A stretch of 64,000 bases of DNA from Enterobacter cloacae (GTDB lineage Bacteria > Pseudomonadota > Gammaproteobacteria > Enterobacterales > Enterobacteriaceae): positions 3,658,001 to 3,722,000 of the forward strand of contig AP022133.1 of assembly GCA_014169315.1 (NCBI GenBank). Direction: 5' to 3'. The position numbers and the translations under genes are program-made. The notes beneath the pieces were generated by a model, which was not told where the DNA came from, did not search any database, and saw only the letters and a program-made list of their open reading frames with translations. This document shows, piece by piece, positions 29,703 through 38,650 of this stretch; positions within the stretch are counted from its first letter, which is position 1, and the number at the start of each line of letters is the position of its first letter.

Positions 29703-30827
29703 TTATTCTGCCACTGGCTCCAGAAGTGCATCGCGTGAGCGCATGGCGTCACGTAACAGCACGCTGCCACAGGCAAAAAAACCGCCCAGAATCCCCGCCA
29801 GCAGCACAATTAAGGCCTTACCCGGGCCATCTTTCTTCACCGGCATGGAAGGAGAGAGCTGGTATTTAAACGGCTCAAGCGTGATGTCTTTAAAGGAGAG
29901 CTTTTGCAGCTGAGTCAGATAGTATTCACGGTTCTGGAAGTCTGCATTCAGTTCAGAGATATCCTTCAGATTTTTTTCAATCTGCAGTTTTTGCGCAATA
30001 CCGTCAGCACCGAGCGCAACAGAGTAATCCGGGTCGTCTTTGACTGCCTGGCCATTGCTGTAGACCGGCTTCTTGATACCCGCCGCGTTGGCCACTTCCA
30101 GCGAGTAGTTAAGACGCTGCAGGTTAGTATTATGAATATTCGTCAGGCGCACACGATCCAGTTCCAGCTGCTGCTGTACCTCTTTCGTTTTCAACACGAT
30201 CTGATTACGAATGTTCTGCATCGTCTCCTGCTCTACCATGCGGGAGATATAGTCAATGTAGCCGTCAAGAACCGTCTGAGCATCACCCGCCGTCGGTGCG
30301 GAGAAACTCAGCGTCCAGGAGACATAAGGTGCTTTATCAGCATCTTTTGCCTGGACGTTATCCGTTGCTGTCATTTTTTCTGCGATGTTCACCACCGCAC
30401 GGTGCAGCTCCAGCGGATCAATATCAGTGCCTTTTAACTGAGACATCACGTACGGTGAGTTCTTCATGTACTCTTCCAGCAGCGACTGCGACTGAAACCT
30501 TTTGATGAACAGATTAAACACATCCGGGCGTGAAATTTTTGCGTCTACACCGAGCACCTGTAGCTCAACCATCATCTGGCGCAGCGGGTTCCACTGGGTC
30601 TGTTCTGCCGGGGTGATCACGGCTTTACTGGTCCATTTTTGCGGCATCAGAAACGTGATGACCAGACCTACCAGCGCGAAGGTAAAGGCAATGGCGATAA
30701 TACGTTTTTTTGCCGCCAGCAGGACGTGCAACAATCCCAGAAGATCTATCTCTTTAGTACTGGCTGCCGGGGTGGCATAGTGGGGAAAATCGAGGTCCGT
30801 GTTTTTTTTGAAATCCATAGCTGACAT
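29703..30827 (-). CDS. fepE: FepE-type Wzz chain-length regulator of O-antigen
   Basis: 374 residues (E. coli FepE 377). A polysaccharide co-polymerase of the inner membrane that sets very long O-antigen chains. Two membrane helices frame a large periplasmic coiled-coil domain: TM1 about residues 38-60 (RIIAIAFTFALVGLVITFLM) and TM2 near the C-terminus, preceded by the conserved proline-rich PFKYQLSPSMPVKKDGPGKA block. In E. coli fepE lies in the enterobactin cluster; here it is between ygeA and araE and is flanked by its own terminator. Confidence 0.92.
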   Translation of the reverse strand: MSAMDFKKNTDLDFPHYATPAASTKEIDLLGLLHVLLAAKKRIIAIAFTFALVGLVITFLMPQKWTSKAVITPAEQTQWNPLRQMMVELQVLGVDAKISRPDVFNLFIKRFQSQSLLEEYMKNSPYVMSQLKGTDIDPLELHRAVVNIAEKMTATDNVQAKDADKAPYVSWTLSFSAPTAGDAQTVLDGYIDYISRMVEQETMQNIRNQIVLKTKEVQQQLELDRVRLTNIHNTNLQRLNYSLEVANAAGIKKPVYSNGQAVKDDPDYSVALGADGIAQKLQIEKNLKDISELNADFQNREYYLTQLQKLSFKDITLEPFKYQLSPSMPVKKDGPGKALIVLLAGILGGFFACGSVLLRDAMRSRDALLEPVAE

Positions 30828-31076
30828 AACTGTTCTACTTTTGAGGGTGCAGTAAATTTCTGCCTGACTGGTTCGTGGAGTCAGAATAATACAAGATAAT
30901 AAGAATTATCTGAATGCCGGATAAGTCTAACTATGTGCCACCTATCAGAATTTGTAGTAAATCCCTTGATGGCATGTCGTCAGGATAACGGAAAAATAAC
31001 GTCATTAAATAAAGTTAAATGAAGTAACACTGACGTTCAGCGGAGAATAAACGGGCACGGCATCTGCCGCAGAGAT

Positions 31077-31108
31077 AAAAAAAACCCGGCGAGCGCTGCT
31101 TCGCCGGG
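31077..31108 (-). terminator. Terminator after araE
   Basis: On minus: CCCGGCGAAGC-AGC-GCTCGCCGGG-type stem followed by eight T residues, 9 bp past the araE stop. Confidence 0.88.
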
Positions 31109-31116
31109 CAATAAAA

Positions 31117-32532
31117 TTACACGCCGATATTCCTCAACCTTTCCCCTGCCATCAGCTTACGTTCGATATGTTCCAGCGTGACGCCTTTGGTTTCCGGGAT
31201 CAGCCAGAACGTAATTCCGATAAACGCCACGTTCAGCACCGTGTAGAGCCAGAAGGTACCCGCCGCGCCAATTGCATCCAGCAGCGTCAGGAACGTCGCA
31301 CCTATGATCATGTTCGACACCCAGTTAGTGGTGGTGGAACACGTGATGCCGAAGTCACGGCATTTCAGCGGCTGAATTTCAGAGCACAGGATCCACACCA
31401 CCGGCGCGGCGCTCATTGCATAACCGGCAATACACATCATGGTCATACCAATGGAGAGCCAGGAAAGCCCGCTGGATGCAGTGCCATTATCAAACTGCAT
31501 CAGGCAGTAGCCGAGGATCAGCGTGCCGATCGCCATCACGCTGAAACCAATTTTCAGTGCCGGTTTACGCCCGGCCTTATCGACGGTGAACACCGCAATA
31601 AAAGTCGCGAACATAAAGGTCAGCCCCACCACCAGCGTGGCGATCATCTGCTGTTCCGTGGTCGTAAAACCGGCCATTTTGAAAATACGCGGCGCGTAGT
31701 ACATGATGATATTCATCCCGGTAAACTGCTGCATCGCCTGCAGCAACATACCGAGAAACACCGCACGGCGTACATTGCGGTTGATCTTAAACAGCGCCCA
31801 GCCCCCCTGTTTCAGCTTCAGGCTTTCGCGGATTTCATTCAGCTCTTCACGTGCTTTTTCAGAGGTATCACGCAGCATACGCAGCACCTCCTCTGCCTCC
31901 ACGTGACGGCCCTTTTGCGCCAGCCAGCGCGGGCTGTTCGGCAAGAAAACCACTAACACAATCAGCAACAGTGCAGGCAGCGCCAGCACACCCAGCATCG
32001 CACGCCAGTTACCGCTGTAGCTGAAGTAGGTGTCGGACAAAAATGCCAGCACAATACCAAGCGTCACCATCAGCTGATACATACTGATCATCTTGCCGCG
32101 CACGTTCTCACTCGCCATTTCAGAGAGATACAGAGGAGCGGTATAGGAGGCAATCCCCACCGCCACGCCGAGCAACACGCGGGAAAGCAACAATATTTCA
32201 ATACTTGCCGCAAACGCGGAGCCAACAGAGCCAGCCACAAACAGGATCGCCCCTACCATCAGGCTGTATTTACGCCCCAGACGGAACGAGAGCCAGCCGT
32301 TAAACAGCGCCCCAATGGCCGCACCAAGCATCATACTGCTCACCACCCACTCCTGCAGGCGACTGCTCAGCGTAAAGTGGTCGGTAATAAACGGCAGCGC
32401 CCCGGCAATGACGCCGATATCCAGACCGAACAGTAAACCGGCCACGGCTGCCGCAATAGAGACAAATTGATTCATGCGGCGGGTATCACGCAGTACGCCG
32501 GGCATGAGGGTAGAGTCATTTATAGAGGTCAT
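31117..32532 (-). CDS. araE: Arabinose:H+ symporter AraE
   Basis: 471 residues (E. coli AraE 472) and closely similar throughout. A 12-helix sugar porter of the MFS, importing L-arabinose with a proton. Family motifs are seen: [18 protein letters not shown] (TM1), [39 protein letters not shown] and [12 protein letters not shown]. The upstream gap of 312 bp contains a CRP-type site and an AraC half-site, consistent with AraC/CRP control. Confidence 0.98.
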   Translation of the reverse strand: MTSINDSTLMPGVLRDTRRMNQFVSIAAAVAGLLFGLDIGVIAGALPFITDHFTLSSRLQEWVVSSMMLGAAIGALFNGWLSFRLGRKYSLMVGAILFVAGSVGSAFAASIEILLLSRVLLGVAVGIASYTAPLYLSEMASENVRGKMISMYQLMVTLGIVLAFLSDTYFSYSGNWRAMLGVLALPALLLIVLVVFLPNSPRWLAQKGRHVEAEEVLRMLRDTSEKAREELNEIRESLKLKQGGWALFKINRNVRRAVFLGMLLQAMQQFTGMNIIMYYAPRIFKMAGFTTTEQQMIATLVVGLTFMFATFIAVFTVDKAGRKPALKIGFSVMAIGTLILGYCLMQFDNGTASSGLSWLSIGMTMMCIAGYAMSAAPVVWILCSEIQPLKCRDFGITCSTTTNWVSNMIIGATFLTLLDAIGAAGTFWLYTVLNVAFIGITFWLIPETKGVTLEHIERKLMAGERLRNIGV

Positions 32533-32613
32533 AGTTTCCTGCCTGAACAGCGAAATTTGTCCACTGAAATTACGAGATAGCGAGAAAAAGTGTCAGGCCG
32601 TAATTCGTGAAAA

Positions 32614-32659
32614 CATGGATTATTTGACTGCCATGTAGCATTCTGTGATGGACATTACA
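32614..32659 (-). promoter_or_regulatory. araE control region: CRP-type site and AraC half-site
   Basis: TGTGATGGACATTACA (32644-32659) matches the CRP consensus TGTGA-N6-TCACA at nine of ten positions. The minus-strand sequence at 32630-32614, CAGT-N7-TCCATG, resembles an AraC half-site (TAGC-N7-TCCATA). Both lie 80-130 bp upstream of the araE ATG. Regulation by AraC and CRP is known for E. coli araE; the assignment of these bases is inference. Confidence 0.6.
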
Positions 32660-32798
32660 ATTTCAACTAATGATGAATATTCACCTGTTTTTATTAACGT
32701 GTTTATTTTTAAGCATTAAATTTGTGATTTACGTCATATATGATTTTTTGGTATGGATTTTTCATCTTTACAGATATGGACTATGACGATTTTTGAGC

Positions 32799-32820
32799 AA
32801 AAAAAACCTCCGCGCGGAGG
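32799..32820 (-). terminator. Terminator after kduD
   Basis: On minus: CCTCCGC/GCGGAGG with almost no loop, followed by eight T residues, 25 bp past the kduD stop. Confidence 0.82.
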
Positions 32821-32844
32821 CAGAGGTTCTGTCTGAAAACGGAA

Positions 32845-33606
32845 TTAGCGTGCCAGCCATCCACCGTCAACCGCCACGGTGTAGCCGTTGATATAGTCAG
32901 ATGCCGGAGATGCCAGGAACACAACCGGCCCCATCAGATCGCCCGGTAAACCCCAGCGACCAGCCGGAATACGGTCGAGGATTTCCGCGTTACGCTGCTC
33001 ATCAGCCCGCAGCTGCCGGGTGTTGTTGGTTGCCATGTAGCCCGGAGCAATCGCGTTGACGTTAATGTTGTGCTTCGCCCACTCATTCGCCAGCAAACGG
33101 GTCACGCCCATGACGGCGCTTTTTGACGCGGTGTAAGACGGTACACGGATCCCGCCCTGGAAGGAGAGCATGGAAGCAATGTTAATGATCTTGCCGCCTG
33201 TCCCCTGAGCGATGAAGTGCTTCGCTGCCGCCTGAGACAAAAAGAACACGCTCTTGATGTTCAGGTTCATCACGTCGTCCCAGTCGCGTTCGCTGAAGTC
33301 GATCGCATCTTCACGACGAATTAAACCGGCGTTGTTCACCAGAATGTCGATATGACCGAATTCCGCGACAGCACGTTCCAGCAGTGCCGGGATCGCGTCG
33401 ATGTTACGCAGGTCGGCGGTCAGGCTCAGGAAACGGCGACCCAGCGCGATCACGCGCCCGATGGTTTCAGTTGGCTCAACAATGTTGATACCCACGATAT
33501 CGCAACCCGCTTCCGCCAGACCTAATGCCATCCCCTGACCCAGGCCGGTATCACAACCGGAAACCACCGCCACTTTACCGTGCAGAGAAAATGCATCGAG
33601 AATCAT
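32845..33606 (-). CDS. kduD: 2-dehydro-3-deoxy-D-gluconate 5-dehydrogenase
   Basis: 253 residues, equal to E. coli KduD. Short-chain dehydrogenase of pectin/hexuronate breakdown, reducing 2,5-diketo-3-deoxygluconate. The cofactor loop is VVSGCDTGLGQGMALG, NNAGLIRRED follows, and the catalytic Ser/Tyr/Lys are in IASMLSF and PSYTASKSAV. In E. coli kduI (the isomerase giving its substrate) lies next to it; here only 265 bp without a gene separate kduD from yqeF, so kduI is missing at this locus. Confidence 0.96.
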   Translation of the reverse strand: MILDAFSLHGKVAVVSGCDTGLGQGMALGLAEAGCDIVGINIVEPTETIGRVIALGRRFLSLTADLRNIDAIPALLERAVAEFGHIDILVNNAGLIRREDAIDFSERDWDDVMNLNIKSVFFLSQAAAKHFIAQGTGGKIINIASMLSFQGGIRVPSYTASKSAVMGVTRLLANEWAKHNINVNAIAPGYMATNNTRQLRADEQRNAEILDRIPAGRWGLPGDLMGPVVFLASPASDYINGYTVAVDGGWLAR

Positions 33607-33871
33607 GTTGGCTCCTTACTCTTTCAGCACCAGTCGATCGTAACCAAAAGAAAAATTAACGAAACAGCGTTCCATTTTGTTGGTAAACACATAGTATCCA
33701 CAGCAAAATATGTTTTCAACTCAATTTAAAACAATGTTTCATTTTTGCATTTAACATGCTAAAAATAGCATTTTGATCACGGTTATTAAGGAGGACGCTG
33801 TTGGTTTTTGGGCATGCTTTTGCCGGGTGATGCTCACGCTGACCCGGCATGAAGAGTGATGTTGCGAGGAA

Positions 33872-35050
33872 TTAACGCTCGATGGCTAACGCGACGCCTT
33901 GTCCGCCACCGATACACAGCGTCGCCAGCCCCTTGCGGGCGTTACGCTTTTTCATTTCGTGAACCAATGATACCAGGATCCGGCAGCCAGACGCGCCGAT
34001 AGGGTGACCCAGTGCGATCGCACCACCGTTAACATTCACCCGCAGCGGATCCCACTCCAGCATTTTGCCAACCGAAATCGCCTGAGCGGCAAAGGCTTCG
34101 TTGACTTCCAGCAGATCCACATCCTCAAGCTGCCAGCCTGCGCGCTCCAGACAGCGGCGGGTAGCATAAACGGGTGCGATCCCCATTAACGCAGGATCAA
34201 CGCCCACGCTGGCAAACGCTTTAATGCGCGCCAGCACAGGAAGATCCAGTTCCAGGGCTTTACTTTCGCTCATCATCATCACGGCCGCTGCACCGTCATT
34301 AATGGAAGAGGCATTGCCCGCCGTAACCGAACCGAGCGTTTCAAATGCCGGGTTAAGCCTTGCCAGTCCTTCGGCACTGGCGTCGGTGCGCGGCTGCTCG
34401 TCGGTATCTACCGTAACGGCTTCGCCATTCTGACGCAGGGTGCTGACAGGGACAATCTCATCGCGAAAACGCCCGGAATCAATCGCGGCACGGGCTTTTT
34501 GCTGTGAACTCAGCGCCCAGGCGTCCTGGAGTTCACGGCTGATGCCGTACTCACGCGCCAGGTTTTCTGCCGTCACGCCCATATGGTAGTCATTGAATGC
34601 ATCCCACAGGCCGTCATGTACCAGGCTGTCGAGTAGCTGGCTGTTTCCCAGCTGTGCGCCAGTACGGCTGTCGGTCAATACGTGCGGTGCGCGGCTCATG
34701 TTCTCCTGCCCGCCCGCAATCACGACATCTGCCTCGCCACACTGAATGGCCTGCGTGGCAAGATGCAGCGCTTTTAAACCAGAGCCACAGACGTCGTTGA
34801 TGGTAATCGCGGATACGGTATTGGGCAGGCCGCCTTTCAGCGCCGCCTGTCGGGCAGGGTTTTGCCCGGCTCCGGCAGTCAGAACCTGGCCCAGGATCAC
34901 CTCATCAATTTCATGTGCTGCGATCCCACTGCGTTCCACCAGCGCTTTAACCACCACGCTACCCAGATCAACAGCCGAGTGGCGCGCAAGCGACCCCTGA
35001 AAACAGCCGATAGCTGTACGCAGCGCACCCACTATAACGACATCTTTCAT
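33872..35050 (-). CDS. yqeF: Acetyl-CoA C-acetyltransferase YqeF (thiolase)
   Basis: 392 residues from the ATG at 35050 (E. coli YqeF 393); the frame has eight extra codons upstream. Degradative/biosynthetic thiolase fold: acyl-enzyme Cys in NDVCGSGLKALHL (about residue 88), His in NGGAIALGHPIGASG, and second Cys in LCIGGGQGVAL. It condenses or cleaves acetoacetyl-CoA; the physiological role in enterobacteria is unsettled. A GCCGGGT/ACCCGGC hairpin without a T-run follows at 33822-33848. Confidence 0.94.
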   Translation of the reverse strand: MKDVVIVGALRTAIGCFQGSLARHSAVDLGSVVVKALVERSGIAAHEIDEVILGQVLTAGAGQNPARQAALKGGLPNTVSAITINDVCGSGLKALHLATQAIQCGEADVVIAGGQENMSRAPHVLTDSRTGAQLGNSQLLDSLVHDGLWDAFNDYHMGVTAENLAREYGISRELQDAWALSSQQKARAAIDSGRFRDEIVPVSTLRQNGEAVTVDTDEQPRTDASAEGLARLNPAFETLGSVTAGNASSINDGAAAVMMMSESKALELDLPVLARIKAFASVGVDPALMGIAPVYATRRCLERAGWQLEDVDLLEVNEAFAAQAISVGKMLEWDPLRVNVNGGAIALGHPIGASGCRILVSLVHEMKKRNARKGLATLCIGGGQGVALAIER

Positions 35051-35142
35051 CACGACCTCTGTGTTAAATGACATGACGATAGTAGAGTATTGTTATCGAT
35101 AGTTGACGCAATTGTTTATAAAAAGTGAGTTTAGTCACAGGA

Positions 35143-36009
35143 TTAGCGTGCATCCTGCAAATACTGGCGCAACCAGCTTCCGGCGACGCCTGGCGGGGAT
35201 CGCTTGTTCCACAGCAGATCGATGGCAATGGTTCTCGGCCAGCCGGGAACATTCAGTTGCACCAGTGATTTCGCGGCGGCAAATTCATCCACCAGCGCAC
35301 ACGGCAACGCGCACCAGCCAAATCCTTGCACCGCCATACCCAGGAGTAACAGGTAATTCGGTGCTGACCAGACAGGTCCTCGCGCCAGCGAGGGTTCACG
35401 CTCCAGGTAGGTATTCAGTCGCAGTTCACGCCAGCCGTGCAGCTCACCGGCCTGAGTTTCGTGTTGTTCTGCCAGGGGATGAGTGGCAGAGACATAAATG
35501 GCCATCCGGGTCTGCATTGCAAGCCGTGTGACCCCAATCCCGGGAGGGTAGCTGTCTCGTGCTTCCGTCAGCCCAATCTGCGCCCTCTCCTTCTGCAGCA
35601 GATCGATAACATCCTCTTCCTCGCCAATCAGGCATTCGAATTCCGTATGTGGAAAACGTCGATCGAACTGGTTCATGAGATCTTCCAGCACGTCCGGGTT
35701 GAGCGTATCGGAAAGCACAAACGTCAGGCGAGCCTCCGTTTGTGCCGTGAGCGACACCGCCAGCTCATCAAGCCGCGCACTGGCGGCAAGGATCGACTGT
35801 ACATAGCCCAGCACCTGTTCACCCTGAGCGGTTAAGACTGGCTGGCGCGCCGAGCGGTCAAACAGCTCAAACCCCAGATCAGCTTCCAGGTTCGCAATTG
35901 AGGTACTGATAGTGGACTGGCTTTTTCGCAGGCGGCGCGCGGCGGCGGAAAAAGAGCCAGCAGAAACCGTTTCGACAAACGCAATGAGGGCTTCGGGAGA
36001 ATAGCGCAT
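35143..36009 (-). CDS. LysR-family regulator divergent from a PACE efflux gene
   Basis: 288 residues. N-terminal HTH (ALIAFVETVSAGSFSAAARR; KSQSTISTSIANLEADLGF), then an effector-binding domain. Its start is 102 bp from the start of the PACE transporter gene on the opposite strand; this mirrors aceR-aceI of Acinetobacter, where the LysR protein activates the efflux gene. The gap is AT-rich with short inverted pieces but no operator I can fix. The inducer is unknown. Confidence 0.88.
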   Translation of the reverse strand: MRYSPEALIAFVETVSAGSFSAAARRLRKSQSTISTSIANLEADLGFELFDRSARQPVLTAQGEQVLGYVQSILAASARLDELAVSLTAQTEARLTFVLSDTLNPDVLEDLMNQFDRRFPHTEFECLIGEEEDVIDLLQKERAQIGLTEARDSYPPGIGVTRLAMQTRMAIYVSATHPLAEQHETQAGELHGWRELRLNTYLEREPSLARGPVWSAPNYLLLLGMAVQGFGWCALPCALVDEFAAAKSLVQLNVPGWPRTIAIDLLWNKRSPPGVAGSWLRQYLQDAR

Positions 36010-36110
36010 GATGTATCTATTTTATCGATGGATACTATCTTTTATATATCATCTTTAACGATAAAAATAGACCTCAACACCGCCCATACTGGCGAATTAA
36101 TGAGGTCACT

Positions 36111-36572
36111 ATGCAACATCAGGATGCACTCCAACGTAAATTGCCAGAGCGGATCTTTCATGCCGTCTGTTTCGAAGGCATTGCCACGGCGATCCTTGCC
36201 CCAACGGCAGCGTGGTTAATGCAACGTTCCGTTGTCGAAATGGGAGGGTTGACCATTATTCTGGCAACCACGGCGATGCTCTGGAACATTATCTATAACT
36301 TCGGTTTTGACCGTTTCTGGCCAGTACAGCGGGTAAAACGTACGGCAAAAGTTCGCGCATTGCATGCGCTGGGGTTTGAGTGCGGGTTTATTGTGATCGG
36401 TGTGTCCATTGTTGCCGCCGTTCTGGGCGTCACGTTGCTTCAGGCATTCACACTGGAAATAGGTTTCTTCCTGTTCTTCCTGCCGTACACCATGTTCTAT
36501 AACTGGGCCTACGACACCCTGCGCGAGAAATTTCTCAAGCGTCGCCAGCAACGACGCGCCCTCGCAGGCTAA
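36111..36572 (+). CDS. PACE-family (AceI-like) multidrug efflux transporter
   Basis: 153 residues with four hydrophobic helices arranged as two tandem bacterial transmembrane pair domains. Each opens with the family motif: RIFHAVCFEGIATAIL (about residues 13-28) and RALHALGFECGFIVIGV (about 80-97), which carry the conserved Glu implicated in proton coupling. PACE proteins export chlorhexidine, acriflavine or short-chain diamines; substrate here unknown. Divergent from a LysR regulator. Confidence 0.9.
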   Translation: MQHQDALQRKLPERIFHAVCFEGIATAILAPTAAWLMQRSVVEMGGLTIILATTAMLWNIIYNFGFDRFWPVQRVKRTAKVRALHALGFECGFIVIGVSIVAAVLGVTLLQAFTLEIGFFLFFLPYTMFYNWAYDTLREKFLKRRQQRRALAG

Positions 36573-36691
36573 TCCCTCTCTGGCCGGACGCCCGCTCCGG
36601 CCAGACACCTTCGAAGCAACTGCGCTCTCAGCTCATAATTATGGTAAATTGCACTCCTTTGTGTTGGTTTTCTGGTTGATGCGTTGCTCTA

Positions 36692-37921
36692 ATGTCTAAA
36701 ATTTGGTCAAAAGAAGAGACTCTCTGGAGTTTCGCCCTCTATGGTACAGCCGTGGGCGCGGGAACGCTGTTCTTGCCCATTCAGCTTGGCTCCGCAGGCG
36801 CGATTGTCCTGCTTATCACTGCCCTTGTGGCCTACCCATTAACCTACTGGCCACACAGAGCGCTGGCACAATTTATCCTGTCGTCGAAAACAAAAGGGAA
36901 TGAAGGGATCACCGGAGCCGTTTCCCATTACTACGGCAAGAAAATCGGCAATCTGATCACGACACTCTATTTCATCGCCTTCTTTGTGGTGGTGTTGATT
37001 TACGCCGTGGCAATAACCAACTCGCTAACCGAGCAACTGGCAAAACGGATGACGGTGGATACCCCCGTGCGGGTGCTGGTCAGCTTTGGCGTGGTGCTGG
37101 TTCTGAACCTGATCTTCCTGATGGGACGACATATCACGATAAAAGTGATGGGGTTCCTGGTATTTCCGCTGATCGCCTATTTCCTGTTTGTTTCGCTGTA
37201 CCTGACGGGAAGCTGGCAACCCTCGCTGCTCACCAGCCAGATGGCGTTCAACCAACATACGCTGCATCAGGTATGGATTTCGATCCCGGTGATGGTTTTC
37301 GCTTTTAGCCATACCCCGATTATCTCGACGTTCGTCGTCGACCGTCGCGAGAAGTACGGCGAAGATGCCATCAGCAAATGCAAGAAAATCATGAAGGTGG
37401 CATACCTGATCATCTGTCTGAGCGTGCTGTTCTTTGTATTTAGCTGCCTGCTGTCTATTCCGCCGTCATACATCGTGGCAGCAAAAGAGGAAGGCGTGAC
37501 GATCCTGTCGGCGCTGTCTATGATGCCCTCTTCTCCAGCCTGGCTGGGCATTTCCGGGGTGATTGTGGCGATTATTGCGATGTCAAAATCATTCCTCGGC
37601 ACCTATTTTGGGGTGATTGAAGGGGCAACGGAGATAGTGAAATCGTCGCTACATCAGGTGGGTGTGAAGAAGAGCCGCGCCTTTAACCGCGCCGTGTCGA
37701 TTCTTGGCGTATCGGTGATCACCTTTACGGTGTGTTGCATCAACCCGAATGCCATCTCAATGATTTACGCCATCAGCGGCCCGCTTATCGCCTTGATCCT
37801 GTTTATCATGCCGACGTTGTCGACATACCTGATCCCGTCCCTGAGACAGTATCGCTCCATCGGCAACCTGCTGACGCTGATCGTTGGCGTATTGTGCGTG
37901 TCGGTGATGTTTGTGGGTTAA
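36692..37921 (+). CDS. yqeG: YqeG, HAAAP-family amino-acid permease
   Basis: 409 residues, equal to E. coli YqeG and very similar throughout. Inner-membrane symporter of the hydroxy/aromatic amino acid permease family, with about 11 helices; start MSKIWSKEETLWSFALYGTA and the GTLFLPIQLGSAG loop of TM1. Related to SdaC/TdcC; serine or threonine is a plausible substrate but not shown by sequence. A short GCCCGGC/GCCGGGC hairpin lies after the stop. Confidence 0.93.
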   Translation: MSKIWSKEETLWSFALYGTAVGAGTLFLPIQLGSAGAIVLLITALVAYPLTYWPHRALAQFILSSKTKGNEGITGAVSHYYGKKIGNLITTLYFIAFFVVVLIYAVAITNSLTEQLAKRMTVDTPVRVLVSFGVVLVLNLIFLMGRHITIKVMGFLVFPLIAYFLFVSLYLTGSWQPSLLTSQMAFNQHTLHQVWISIPVMVFAFSHTPIISTFVVDRREKYGEDAISKCKKIMKVAYLIICLSVLFFVFSCLLSIPPSYIVAAKEEGVTILSALSMMPSSPAWLGISGVIVAIIAMSKSFLGTYFGVIEGATEIVKSSLHQVGVKKSRAFNRAVSILGVSVITFTVCCINPNAISMIYAISGPLIALILFIMPTLSTYLIPSLRQYRSIGNLLTLIVGVLCVSVMFVG

Positions 37922-37957
37922 TCGTCATTGTGCCCGGCGTCATGCCGGGCGCGTGCT

Positions 37958-38230
37958 TTACGCACGAATATCGTCATATTCCCGGGTGTTATCAAACTCA
38001 TGCTTAGCAAACGGGCACAGCGGGATGATTTTACGGTTCTCACCGCGCATTTTTTCCACCACTTTCGCCACCAGTTGCTTACCGACTCCCTGCCCCTTCA
38101 GGCTCGGGTCAACATCGGTATGTTCGATGATACTCAGGTGCTCACCGGTCGGTACGAAGACAATCTCCGCGACCTGATTTCCTTCTGCATCGTTCACGTA
38201 AAACTTGTTATGGCCTTCCAGAATATTCAT
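37958..38230 (-). CDS. yjdJ: YjdJ, small GNAT-like protein
   Basis: 90 residues, nearly collinear with E. coli YjdJ. A short N-acetyltransferase-like fold with the acetyl-CoA loop [20 protein letters not shown] (about residues 43-62) and the C-terminal [12 protein letters not shown]. Substrate unknown. It follows yjdI by 10 bp. In E. coli yjdI-yjdJ lie beside dcuSR; here they also lie beside a citrate/C4-type two-component gene pair, which faces away from them. Confidence 0.92.
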   Translation of the reverse strand: MNILEGHNKFYVNDAEGNQVAEIVFVPTGEHLSIIEHTDVDPSLKGQGVGKQLVAKVVEKMRGENRKIIPLCPFAKHEFDNTREYDDIRA

Positions 38231-38240
38231 GGTTCCTCGC

Positions 38241-38471
38241 TTATTTTTGACGGTACTTCAGCGCACCGCTCGGGCAGGTATCAATCACGCGGATGACGGT
38301 TGCCACATCCACTTCATCAGGCACAATCCACGGTTTACGCTTCAGGTTGAACAACGCCGCGCTGCCGCGTACGCAGTTTCCTGAGTGTTTGCAGATCCCG
38401 GTATTAAAATAGACGTCGATTTTCTCCCCGGTATAGGCCCGGTATCCTGCTTCCAGTAAATCTTTATCCAT
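38241..38471 (-). CDS. yjdI: YjdI, putative mono-cluster iron-sulfur protein
   Basis: 76 residues from the ATG at 38471 (E. coli YjdI 76); a longer open frame upstream is not conserved. A divergent 4Fe-4S ferredoxin-like domain, with the cysteines in [10 protein letters not shown] and [10 protein letters not shown]. Role unknown. Cotranscribed with yjdJ (10-bp gap). Its promoter shares the 179-bp gap with the divergent sensor kinase gene. Confidence 0.92.
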   Translation of the reverse strand: MDKDLLEAGYRAYTGEKIDVYFNTGICKHSGNCVRGSAALFNLKRKPWIVPDEVDVATVIRVIDTCPSGALKYRQK

Positions 38472-38650
38472 AACATTGCCTCTGTCGTTATTATCGTGCT
38501 GAATGAAGCATAGCCTTACGGGATCCCGATGGCTATAACACCGAAAACGAAAAGCCAGCTCACAACTCTGCTTTTGCCCGATTACGCCTGACATGGCTGC
38601 ATGTTAGGCTCCATAAACGTTGTCCTTTTCTATGGCTTTTGCAGGTTGTA

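Noticed and set aside
32752..32780. Paired TATGGA elements as AraC sites
   Set aside because: Spacing is 23 bp rather than 21 and the position is over 200 bp from araE; the CRP/AraC-like elements at 32614-32659 fit better.
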